Assembly: GCA_002424525.1 (NCBI GenBank)
Contig: DIKJ01000170.1
Span: 15,331-55,923, forward strand
Reading direction: 5' to 3'
DNA: 40,593 nt
Source of the DNA: Bacteroidales bacterium UBA5621
GTDB taxonomy: Bacteria > Bacteroidota > Bacteroidia > Bacteroidales > VadinHA17
This document shows positions 7,750 to 15,270 of this stretch, one piece after another. The notes beneath the pieces are model-generated. The model was not told the DNA's origin and did not search any database. It saw nothing but the letters and a program-made list of their open reading frames with translations. The position numbers were made by a program, and so were the translations under genes. Positions within the stretch are counted from its first letter, which is position 1; each line of letters opens with the position of its first letter.

Positions 7750-9795
7750 TTACCCTTTATAATGAGCCAGATAGTCTGAAACCTGGCGATAAACATTCTC
7801 TGCAGTGAATCCAAGTTTTTCATCGAGGACCTTGTAAGGAGCTGAATAACCAAAACTGTTTACTCCCCAGATCATGCCCTTCTGACCCGCAAGACCTCTA
7901 AGTGTTACAGGCAATCCTGCCGTTAGCCCGAAAACAGGTGTTTGTTCCGGGATAATTGATTTTCTGTACTCCGTGGGCTGGTTCATAAAGAGTCCTTCCG
8001 ACGGAGCGGATACTATTCGTATCTGGAGACCCTCTTTTCTCAGAAGCAGGGCCCCTTCCACGAGAGTTGAGACCTCTGATCCGCTGGCGACAAGGACTAA
8101 ATCGGGTTTGCCCTTGCACTCCTGAACAATATATGCTCCGTTTTTTGATTTAAGGGCATCTCCATATCTGTTTCCGCTTTCCGACGGCAGATCCCTGATG
8201 TTTTGCCTGGAAAGGATCAGTGCGGTCGGTGTTCTTTTGTTTTCAAGCGCCAGCTTCCAGGCCACGGTCGTTTCTGCTGAATCGGCCGGCCGAAGGACCA
8301 GCATGCTGTTTTCGCCACGATGGTTCCTGAGCTGTTCCATAAGTCTTATCTGGGCTTCCTGCTCCACCGGCTGATGCGTTGGACCATCCTCTCCAACACG
8401 GAAAGCGTCGTGCGTCCAGATGTATTTCACCGGCAGACCCATAAGGCATGCAAGACGTACCGCCGGCTTCATATAGTCTGAGAAAACAAAAAAGGTGCCG
8501 CAGGCAGGAATAACGCCTCCGTGCAGGGCTATCCCATTCATGATTGCAGCCATTGTAAGCTCTGATACGCCTGCGTGTAGAAATGCCCCCGAGAAATCAC
8601 AATTCGTAAAGGGTTTTGTATTTTTCAGGAATCCATCAGTTTTGTCTGAATTGGCCAGATCGGCCGAAGCAACAATCATATTCTCAATCTCTTTCGCAAA
8701 TAGCGATAAGATGCCCGCTGATGCGGCCCTGGTAGCGATACCCTCTTTGTGAACAAACGAACTGAAATCAATATCCGGGATCTCTCCTGAATAAAATGCA
8801 CGGAGCTTTTCTGAGGCTTCAGGGTTTTGTAAATCCCACTCCCGTTTCTTTTGCTTCCATTCTGCTGCTTTCTTTGTCTTGCGGGCGAGCATCTTGCCGT
8901 AAAGTTCCTTCACATCGTCGAAGATACGGAAGTGATCAGACAGGTCTCCCCCCAGATTCACTATTGATTTCTCGTATGAACACCCTGCTTCACTTACCGG
9001 CATCCCATGGGTTGAAGATTTCCGTTCAAAGCTTCTTCCTTCCTCATCGACCAGACCCTTGCCCATAATTGTTTTACCGATAATTATGACAGGCTTTCTC
9101 TTTTCCCGGACTGCTTTACGGAGGGCGCTCCTGATCTGATACTGATCGTTGCCGTCGATTTCGATAGCCCTCCACCCCCACGAAGCATATTTCATCGCTG
9201 TGTTTTCTCTTGTAACCGCGCTGGTTTCTGTGGAGAGCTGAATATTATTTGAATCGTAAAACATTATGAGATTGCTCAATCCGAGATAGCCGGCAATACG
9301 CCCCGCTCCCTGGGAGATCTCTTCCTGCACTCCTCCGTCTGAAATGAAGGTGAAGGTTTTGTGTGAGAACAATTCTCCGAATCTGGCCACGAGAAATCTT
9401 TCTGCTAATGCTGCTCCCACAGCCATGGTATGACCCTGGCCGAGAGGCCCCGAAGTGTTTTCGATTCCCCTTGTGACGTCAAGTTCCGGATGACCCGGTG
9501 TTGAGCTGCCCCATTGCCTGAAATTCTTCAGGTCCTCAGTGGAAAAATGACCTGTTAATGTGAGGACTGAATAAAGCATCGGAGACATATGACCGGGATC
9601 CAGGAAAAACCTGTCGCGGTTGATCCAGGAAGGGTTGCCGGGATCAAAGTTCAGGAATTCAGAGAATAAGACATGAATAAAATCGGCACCACCCATTGCG
9701 CCGCCGGGATGTCCCGATCTGGCCTTTTCAACCATGGCCATGGCCAGTATTCGGATATTGTCTGCCGCCAGCTTGCTGAAATCACAGTCCATCAA
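7750..9795 (-). CDS. tkt: Transketolase
   Basis: A full-length 681-residue transketolase that moves two-carbon ketol units between sugar phosphates in the pentose phosphate pathway, using thiamine diphosphate. The ThDP-binding segment reads SDGGVQEEISQGAGRIAG, the form seen in Bacteroides enzymes, followed by MFYDSNNIQL. Also present are GHPGGAMGGADF near the N-terminus and GEDGPTHQPVEQ in the pyrimidine-binding domain. It appears monocistronic, with a good -7 box 35 bases upstream and a hairpin downstream. The hydrogenase operon ends just upstream of its promoter on the same strand, without a visible terminator between, so read-through is possible. Confidence 0.96.
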   Translation of the reverse strand: MMDCDFSKLAADNIRILAMAMVEKARSGHPGGAMGGADFIHVLFSEFLNFDPGNPSWINRDRFFLDPGHMSPMLYSVLTLTGHFSTEDLKNFRQWGSSTPGHPELDVTRGIENTSGPLGQGHTMAVGAALAERFLVARFGELFSHKTFTFISDGGVQEEISQGAGRIAGYLGLSNLIMFYDSNNIQLSTETSAVTRENTAMKYASWGWRAIEIDGNDQYQIRSALRKAVREKRKPVIIIGKTIMGKGLVDEEGRSFERKSSTHGMPVSEAGCSYEKSIVNLGGDLSDHFRIFDDVKELYGKMLARKTKKAAEWKQKKREWDLQNPEASEKLRAFYSGEIPDIDFSSFVHKEGIATRAASAGILSLFAKEIENMIVASADLANSDKTDGFLKNTKPFTNCDFSGAFLHAGVSELTMAAIMNGIALHGGVIPACGTFFVFSDYMKPAVRLACLMGLPVKYIWTHDAFRVGEDGPTHQPVEQEAQIRLMEQLRNHRGENSMLVLRPADSAETTVAWKLALENKRTPTALILSRQNIRDLPSESGNRYGDALKSKNGAYIVQECKGKPDLVLVASGSEVSTLVEGALLLRKEGLQIRIVSAPSEGLFMNQPTEYRKSIIPEQTPVFGLTAGLPVTLRGLAGQKGMIWGVNSFGYSAPYKVLDEKLGFTAENVYRQVSDYLAHYKG

Positions 9796-9829
9796 ATAAA
9801 AAATTAGAGCATTATATAGATAGTGGCAG

Positions 9830-9837
9830 CAAATATA
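9830..9837 (-). promoter_or_regulatory. Promoter -7 box for transketolase
   Basis: The minus strand reads TATATTTG (TAnnTTTG) 35 bases upstream of the ATG, with a T-rich stretch (CCTTTTATT) at roughly the -33 position. This is one of the better promoter matches in the window. Confidence 0.5.
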
Positions 9838-9864
9838 AATATTAAATGACAGAATAAAAGGGGG

Positions 9865-10281
9865 CTATAGATATTTCCTGTCCTCCTCAGGAACTTCAAA
9901 ATATCTGTCATACCTCTGTGCATCAGGACCTTGGGCCATTTCAAGCCTGCTTCCCCTTATCTTATAGGTACATTTCTCCCCGGCAATATCTGAAAAGTAG
10001 ATGTTATACTCCTTTTTGTCCTCATCAATCATGATGATCCTGACCAGGTGATAGTATTTTCTGCTGTTCAGCTGGGCGGCGCAGATCGGACAGGTATAGA
10101 TGTATTCTTCCCCTTCCGTGATCTGAAAAGTGGGATGTGTTGTGATCGTGTAGTTCCCTATTTCAGGATTGAGGTAAACCAATCCTCTCTTGGAACTGTT
10201 CACTTTCTGGGCTGCAAGGATTATCGAGGTCTTGACGTTCAGATGTCCCCTGCAAACTTTACATAAATATTCACTTGCCAT
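9865..10281 (-). CDS. Small double-CxxC protein at the end of the hydrogenase operon
   Basis: A 138-residue soluble protein I do not recognise as a named family. It has two CxxC knuckles, C7-C10 (LCKVC) and C64-C67 (TCPIC), about 54 residues apart, which looks like one zinc ribbon enclosing a long insert. The C-terminal half is charged and hydrophilic. It overlaps the maturation protease gene by 11 bases and is the last of the 18 hydrogenase-operon genes. This makes an accessory role (assembly, metal handling or a peripheral subunit) likely. It is not HypA, which is encoded separately at 28205-28546. Confidence 0.7.
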   Translation of the reverse strand: MASEYLCKVCRGHLNVKTSIILAAQKVNSSKRGLVYLNPEIGNYTITTHPTFQITEGEEYIYTCPICAAQLNSRKYYHLVRIIMIDEDKKEYNIYFSDIAGEKCTYKIRGSRLEMAQGPDAQRYDRYFEVPEEDRKYL

Positions 10282-10738
10282 AAAGTCCCTCCTGTCGGTT
10301 AATTAGGTTAATTATTTTGTCTGCTTGATCCTTTACAATATACGATAAATTTTCTCCAAAATCAATTTTTTCCGGCTGAATACCCAGAATAAAAACAGGC
10401 ATCGCAAAAAATTCTGAAATTTTTCCAAGTGAAATATTGTGCGTGTTAAATGTTAAGTCCTCTGTCTGGCTTACATGGAGAAGCCTTGTCGTTCCTGGTG
10501 CAGAATTGAAATCGACACAATCAATAAGGACCAGGATGCCGGGATTAAGGCTGTTTATTTTTCCTATATAGTTTTCAATGCTTACCTCAACTGTCAGGGA
10601 TGAAATATTTCTTCTGTTTTTTATACCCCTGCTTATATATACCCCTGCGCCATCATCCTGCCTGAGAACATTCCCTATGCCCACAAAGAGAATCCCCCTG
10701 TCATTCCGCGACAACAGATCGTCAAGACTCTCAGGCAC
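10271..10738 (-). CDS. hycI: [NiFe] hydrogenase maturation endopeptidase (HycI/HyaD family)
   Basis: A 155-residue protease that trims the C-terminal tail of the hydrogenase large subunit after nickel insertion. The N-terminal signature VGIGNVLRQDDGAG holds the first metal-binding acidic residue and VLIDCVDF the second. The FILGIQPEKIDFG segment is typical of the HycI branch. Its likely substrate is the large subunit encoded at 17176-18372 in the same operon, which carries a removable 35-residue tail. It overlaps the NuoI-like gene by 8 bases and the double-CxxC gene by 11 bases, indicating translational coupling. Confidence 0.9.
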   Translation of the reverse strand: MPESLDDLLSRNDRGILFVGIGNVLRQDDGAGVYISRGIKNRRNISSLTVEVSIENYIGKINSLNPGILVLIDCVDFNSAPGTTRLLHVSQTEDLTFNTHNISLGKISEFFAMPVFILGIQPEKIDFGENLSYIVKDQADKIINLINRQEGLYGK

Positions 10739-11351
10739 CTTTGAATAAATATTTTATCTGTATCTGCCGCAGGCAGTTGGGACAGACTATGTTGAACATA
10801 TCTTTCCTCTGGAGTTGGTCCTTAATACCGACACTTACATCCTGCCCCTCCTCCAGCCTGAGCTTCTGGTTCAGGATATTGAGGTTCATTATCGAGGAAA
10901 AGGCTTTCGGCCCCAGTTTCCTGTGCATGAACAGCAGGTGCTCCTTTGTGGTAATGACAGCATTGCAGCTTTCACAGATCAGGAGTTCCTTTTCCTGATA
11001 TTCCACACTCTTCTCCCTGTCGAACACCGCCATTTCATAGATCTTATCCGACAATTTAACGCCTTTTTGCGTGATGCAATGCTCCTCGCACTGCCCGCAG
11101 AAAATACACTTGCCGTAGTCTCTTCTGATGATCCTGATGCCTCGTTCCTTATCGTCAGTATTGGTTATTGCACACGGGGGGCATACGTTTGCACATGTCT
11201 CACAACCTACACAATTGGCATCGTCAACTACTGGCTTTCCCCTGAATCCCTCAAACGGCACATGCGGTTCGGCAGGAAATTTCGAAGTGTAAGCCGGAGT
11301 GACAAGTGATATAACCGCCTCCTTAAGTTCTCTCAGTTTTGGATACTTCAT
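10731..11351 (-). CDS. mbhN: Group 4 hydrogenase ferredoxin-like subunit (NuoI/MbhN-type) with extra C-terminal CxxC pairs
   Basis: A 206-residue subunit carrying two 4Fe-4S clusters: C47, C50, C53, C57 (CVGCETCANVCPP) and C82, C85, C88, C92 (CIFCGQCEEHC). It should carry electrons between the electron donor and the small subunit on the cytoplasmic face. Beyond the NuoI-like core (about 1-110) is a further 95-residue domain with C126-C129 (ICESC) and C190-C193 (VCPNC), which looks like a zinc ribbon or a further metal site. It sits between mrpG (4-base overlap) and hycI (8-base overlap), away from the other hydrogenase-arm genes. Confidence 0.88.
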   Translation of the reverse strand: MKYPKLRELKEAVISLVTPAYTSKFPAEPHVPFEGFRGKPVVDDANCVGCETCANVCPPCAITNTDDKERGIRIIRRDYGKCIFCGQCEEHCITQKGVKLSDKIYEMAVFDREKSVEYQEKELLICESCNAVITTKEHLLFMHRKLGPKAFSSIMNLNILNQKLRLEEGQDVSVGIKDQLQRKDMFNIVCPNCLRQIQIKYLFKGA

Positions 11352-11665
11352 TTCACGACCTCCTTATAGTCATCTTTTACACTCTTTTCTCCCAGCTTTG
11401 TGCCGAAATGGTAGGCTCCCCGTATGAGTGCGTGAGCGGCAACCGTAGCGCTGAAAAAGAGAATGGGTATAGCAAACAGTGCTTTAAACCCGGCGTCGCT
11501 CAATCCGTAATGAAACACGACACCGAGCAGAATACTGCAGCAGCCCAGGGTAACACACTTCGTTGCCGCCTGGAGCCTGTTGTACACGTCAGGCAGACGG
11601 ATCAGTCCGACACATCCGAAAATATTGAACAGGACGCCGATGCATATTAAAATGATAGTGATCAT
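11348..11665 (-). CDS. mrpG: Mrp-type cation/H+ antiporter subunit G
   Basis: A 105-residue membrane protein with three predicted transmembrane helices and the MrpG signature GLIRLPDVYNRLQAATK. In Mbh complexes this subunit belongs to the ion-translocating module. It overlaps the NuoI-like gene by 4 bases and lies 1 base from mrpF. Confidence 0.92.
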   Translation of the reverse strand: MITIILICIGVLFNIFGCVGLIRLPDVYNRLQAATKCVTLGCCSILLGVVFHYGLSDAGFKALFAIPILFFSATVAAHALIRGAYHFGTKLGEKSVKDDYKEVVK

Positions 11666-11666
11666 A

Positions 11667-11933
11667 TTACTCGTTAAGTTTTTTCCCGCTAAGGTATTTG
11701 GCCAGTGTCAGTGTTCCGATAAAACTCAGAATTATCCAAGCTATTCCTATATCAAGGATAAACGATTTTTCAGTCTGTATTGAGATTATTGCACAGATCC
11801 CAACCACCAGAATCCCGAATATGTCAATACCCACCATCCTGTCAGGTATTGTGGGTCCCCGGATGATCCTGTACAGGCATGCAACGCTTAGGGCAATCTG
11901 TAAAAAAAGCAGTATGGTAAGTAGATCAGTCAT
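11667..11933 (-). CDS. mrpF: Mrp-type cation/H+ antiporter subunit F
   Basis: An 88-residue membrane protein with three predicted transmembrane helices and the MrpF motif IRGPTIPDRMVGIDI. It is part of the sodium/proton-translocating module and overlaps mrpE by 4 bases. Confidence 0.92.
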   Translation of the reverse strand: MTDLLTILLFLQIALSVACLYRIIRGPTIPDRMVGIDIFGILVVGICAIISIQTEKSFILDIGIAWIILSFIGTLTLAKYLSGKKLNE

Positions 11934-12415
11934 TCTGCAAATCGTTTAATATATTTTTCAAATTTCCCTGTTATCATTTTCGTGTAAACTTCAGGATCTT
12001 CGGACTCCACGTATATCCAGTGCACGTAGAAGTCATCACCGATAACATCGACAGTTATCGTGCCGGGAGTCATGGTGATCGAGTTGGCAAGCAGTGTCTT
12101 TGCAAATTCTGACCTGAGGGTTGTTTTCACTCTGACTATACCTGGTTTGATCGGCATACGCGGGTGCAGGACCCTGTACGCTACATCAAAGTTGGCTTTA
12201 ATACAGGCCCAACCAAAGAAGAACAGGTATACGCAAAACCATAAATATCTGTGAGGCTGAAGGAATTTATATACATTGTGAAAATAATACCTGGCAAAGA
12301 TTGCAGAGCAGATGAGGGCAGCCAGGGAGCCGGCGATCAGGTTTGGAACGGTGAACCTGAAAGTGATCAGTAACCAGAATATCAGAGCGAGTATGAAAAC
12401 AGCTATATACCTCAT
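11930..12415 (-). CDS. mrpE: Mrp-type cation/H+ antiporter subunit E
   Basis: A 161-residue protein with two N-terminal membrane segments (about 3-42), a third near 60-80 and a cytoplasmic domain containing TLRSEFAKTLLANSITMTPGT, typical of MrpE. It is part of the Mrp/Mbh ion module. It begins 1 base after the mrpD stop and overlaps mrpF by 4 bases. Confidence 0.92.
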   Translation of the reverse strand: MRYIAVFILALIFWLLITFRFTVPNLIAGSLAALICSAIFARYYFHNVYKFLQPHRYLWFCVYLFFFGWACIKANFDVAYRVLHPRMPIKPGIVRVKTTLRSEFAKTLLANSITMTPGTITVDVIGDDFYVHWIYVESEDPEVYTKMITGKFEKYIKRFAE

Positions 12416-12416
12416 C

Positions 12417-13958
12417 TTATGTTCCTGTTATTTGTGAAGTGTATCTTGAAGGATCCATGAGAATGTCAGTGGCAGGGGTCAGGATCATCTCCCTGATCCC
12501 GGGAATGACCAGAAGGCTGAGGAGCAGACAGATCATACCAAGGATGATCATGCTGAACAGCATTGGGAACGGCACCTCTTTACCCTTTGTCTTTTTTCTG
12601 TCAGGATCCTGATTATAAAAGGCATATCGCTGGAATTTCAGGAATGAAGCCAGCGTAATAATGCTAACAAGCGCAGCAAGAGCCGCAAGAAGGTAGAAGC
12701 GGGCCATGACGGCAGCTATTATGATGATGAGCTTGCTGAAGAACCCGTTGAACGGGGGGATGCCAGAGATCGAAAGGGATGCAACGAAAGAAGTGCCCGA
12801 GGTGACAGGCATTGTTTTTGACAGGCCTCCCATCTCTTTCAGGTCGCGTGTGCCGGTAGAGTATTCAATAGCCCCTGCGTTAAGAAAGAGGAGACTCTTG
12901 AAAGCTGCATGGTTGATAAGATGGAAAATGGAGCCTGCTATTGCCAGAGCTGCGACTTCATACCTGATCTCTCTTGAAATAAGGATCATCCCTATTCCGG
13001 CCGATAATACAACATACCCCATCTGGCTGATACTGTGATAAGCCAGAAGCCTTTTTATATCCCACTGTCCGACGGCCAGGAAGACACCTATGAACATCGA
13101 CAATGTGCCGAGTGTGGTTATAAGAACGGCCATTCCCTCACTGATAGCGAACATGTTGAAAAAGAGCCTGATAATGACATAGATACCAATTGCCTTGATC
13201 AGTACACCGGACAACATCGCGGAAATAGGGGAGGGGGCTGACGAGTGTGCGTCGGGCAGCCATGCATGAAAAGGAATAATGGCTGCCTTCAGACCAAAAC
13301 CGCTAAGCAGAAGTATCTGAACGAGAAGGTAATAGTTCCTGTCGTAACCTGTACTGAAAACTGTCCTGACATCCGCAATATTGAGCGTTTTGGTTTTCCA
13401 GTAGATAAATCCAATCCCGAATAGTATCAGGAAAGAGGCCACTCCGCCCAGAACCTGGTATTTAAAGGTGGCTTCAAGCTCATCCTTTTCCACGCCGAAG
13501 GCTACCAGGGCATATGATGAAATTGCCGAAATCTCCAGAAACACAAAAATGTTGAAGAGATCACCACTTAGTACCACTCCGTTCATCCCGGCCACCATGA
13601 GGCAGAACAGCGAGTAAAAAAAGTTTTCAGAAGTATACCTGCTTATATAGGATATTGAGTAAATGACCGACAGGAGTCCTATAAGGTTAACTATGCACAG
13701 GACAATCACGGAAAACCCGTCCATAACCATATATATCCCGATAGGTATCTTGTTAACTGCTTCCCATCCCCCGACCTTGTAAACGGAAGTGGATCCTCCT
13801 GATGAAACAATGGCATGCAGGCTTATTATGACCAGGAATAAAAGGACCAGGGAGGCAGCGACCCTGTCAAAATGCTTTATAAACCTTCCGAGGATCATAA
13901 TGAGAAAAGCTCCGGCAAGCGGCACAGCAACAAATAATGGTATCAGCGGGTTCATCAT
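12417..13958 (-). CDS. mrpD: Mrp-type antiporter subunit D (NuoM/L-like proton channel)
   Basis: A 513-residue polytopic protein (about 14 helices) of the Proton_antipo_M family. It keeps the residues expected of a working channel: E142 in FVFLEISAIS on TM5, K224 in FGLKAAIIPFHAW and K255 in GVLIKAIG. In Mbh and complex I such subunits move H+ or Na+ in response to electron transfer. It is tightly packed between mrpC (0 bases apart) and mrpE. A second, more divergent antiporter-like subunit is encoded at 15271-17169. Confidence 0.93.
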   Translation of the reverse strand: MMNPLIPLFVAVPLAGAFLIMILGRFIKHFDRVAASLVLLFLVIISLHAIVSSGGSTSVYKVGGWEAVNKIPIGIYMVMDGFSVIVLCIVNLIGLLSVIYSISYISRYTSENFFYSLFCLMVAGMNGVVLSGDLFNIFVFLEISAISSYALVAFGVEKDELEATFKYQVLGGVASFLILFGIGFIYWKTKTLNIADVRTVFSTGYDRNYYLLVQILLLSGFGLKAAIIPFHAWLPDAHSSAPSPISAMLSGVLIKAIGIYVIIRLFFNMFAISEGMAVLITTLGTLSMFIGVFLAVGQWDIKRLLAYHSISQMGYVVLSAGIGMILISREIRYEVAALAIAGSIFHLINHAAFKSLLFLNAGAIEYSTGTRDLKEMGGLSKTMPVTSGTSFVASLSISGIPPFNGFFSKLIIIIAAVMARFYLLAALAALVSIITLASFLKFQRYAFYNQDPDRKKTKGKEVPFPMLFSMIILGMICLLLSLLVIPGIREMILTPATDILMDPSRYTSQITGT

Positions 13959-14297
13959 TTATCCTCTTAAGTTTTTTATTTCTCTGATATCGAAAGTCCC
14001 GTATTTCCTGTAAAGCCTGATAATGACAGCCATCAGCATTGCGGTAGTTGCCAGGCCTATTACAATTGCCGTGAGGACCATTGCCTGCGGCAGGGGATCG
14101 ACATAGACTTTAAACGGATCAGCCGGATCCACGATGGGAGCCACGGCTCCGTCGGCATACCCGACAAGTGCCAGCAGCAGAAAGATACTGAACTCCATGA
14201 TCGACAACGAAATGGCGATTTTAACCAGATTGCGCCTGGTGATCACTCCATAGAGGCCTGTAAGAAATAGTATGAAACATAACCAGTATACCGTCAT
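13959..14297 (-). CDS. mrpC: Mrp-type antiporter subunit C (NuoK-like)
   Basis: A 112-residue, three-helix membrane protein related to NuoK. ISLSIMEFSIFLLLALVGY carries the TM2 glutamate and DPLPQAMVLTAIVIGLA is the conserved TM3 start. It overlaps mrpB by 4 bases and abuts mrpD. Confidence 0.92.
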   Translation of the reverse strand: MTVYWLCFILFLTGLYGVITRRNLVKIAISLSIMEFSIFLLLALVGYADGAVAPIVDPADPFKVYVDPLPQAMVLTAIVIGLATTAMLMAVIIRLYRKYGTFDIREIKNLRG

Positions 14298-14731
14298 TTT
14301 GTTATTTCTTCTTTAAAAATTACCAGAGCCAGGAATATTGAGAGTATCGAGGCAGCCACTTCGATGCCAATAAAAATATTGTATAAAGGCAGGAGGCCTG
14401 CACTGATGAGTTCACCAGCGACTCCTTTCGGAGCCCAGTTGAGGAAAAACACATGTGTCCCAAGCAGAAGACCTGAGAGAGCCAGCACCAGGACAACCAG
14501 AATGGCAAGGTTCTCATACAATGTAGTTCCGGCCTCTTCACGCACAAGATGGAGGAAATCACTTCCATAGGCCAGAATAAGCAATATGAATGATCCGGCA
14601 AGAATAACACCCCCTGCAAACCCTCCCCCGGGTGTTAAGTGACCATGGATTATTATATAAATCCCATACAGGAAAACCAGCCCGGCTATCAGCTGAGTCG
14701 TTTTCTTCACAACAACTGTCATCCCTTTCAT
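14294..14731 (-). CDS. mrpB: Mrp-type antiporter subunit B (MnhB domain)
   Basis: A 145-residue membrane protein with four helices and the MnhB signature HGHLTPGGGFAGG. It is part of the ion module, overlaps the MbhD/E fusion gene by 4 bases and mrpC by 4 bases, and corresponds to MbhF in archaeal Mbh. Confidence 0.92.
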   Translation of the reverse strand: MKGMTVVVKKTTQLIAGLVFLYGIYIIIHGHLTPGGGFAGGVILAGSFILLILAYGSDFLHLVREEAGTTLYENLAILVVLVLALSGLLLGTHVFFLNWAPKGVAGELISAGLLPLYNIFIGIEVAASILSIFLALVIFKEEITK

Positions 14732-15255
14732 TTCTTCCCTTTTATCCTTAATATGGTCAGTACTCCGAGTACGGCGGTTATCAGCACTGTTGCCTCGCCA
14801 AGGGTATCGTATCCCCTGAAATCAAAGAGCACTCCCGTAACAAGGTTAACACTGCCTGTTTTTTCCACTGCCCCTTCAATATATGATTGTGACATGCGCA
14901 ATTCCCCCTCCCCGAGCCGGTCAAGTGAAGCAGATGATACAACAAGGAAATAGAATAAGACCGCCATGATCACAATAGCCGTGGCTGCAGTCACATATCC
15001 TTTGCTGTCGGGTTTGGTGAAGGCTTCTTCGCGTGAACTGTCAAGAACGACGGCAACCATTATAATGAGCGTTATTGTCTCAACAACGATCTGAACTATT
15101 GCCAGATCGGGTGCTTTAAGCAGAAGGAAGCAGATAACAAGACCATAACCCACGATGCCCCCGGCTATCACAGCAGAAAGAAGGTCCCGGGCGTGAATAG
15201 CGTAAAGTGCTCCCAGGATCATGAATCCCACAATTACTGATATTGCCAGTTCCAT
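14728..15255 (-). CDS. MbhD/MbhE-like fusion (MrpA C-terminal region)
   Basis: A 175-residue membrane protein joining two modules that are separate in Pyrococcus Mbh. Residues about 1-75 are the MbhD/DUF4040 part (LLSAVIAGGIVGYG, KAPDLAIVQIVVETI) and about 85-175 the MbhE part ending GYDTLGEATVLITAVLGVLTIL. Together they match the C-terminal end of MrpA and the NuoJ-like elements of complex I. The gene overlaps mrpB by 4 bases and follows the NuoL-like gene after 15 bases. Confidence 0.88.
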   Translation of the reverse strand: MELAISVIVGFMILGALYAIHARDLLSAVIAGGIVGYGLVICFLLLKAPDLAIVQIVVETITLIIMVAVVLDSSREEAFTKPDSKGYVTAATAIVIMAVLFYFLVVSSASLDRLGEGELRMSQSYIEGAVEKTGSVNLVTGVLFDFRGYDTLGEATVLITAVLGVLTILRIKGKK

Positions 15256-15270
15256 AGCGTAAATCTTTAT

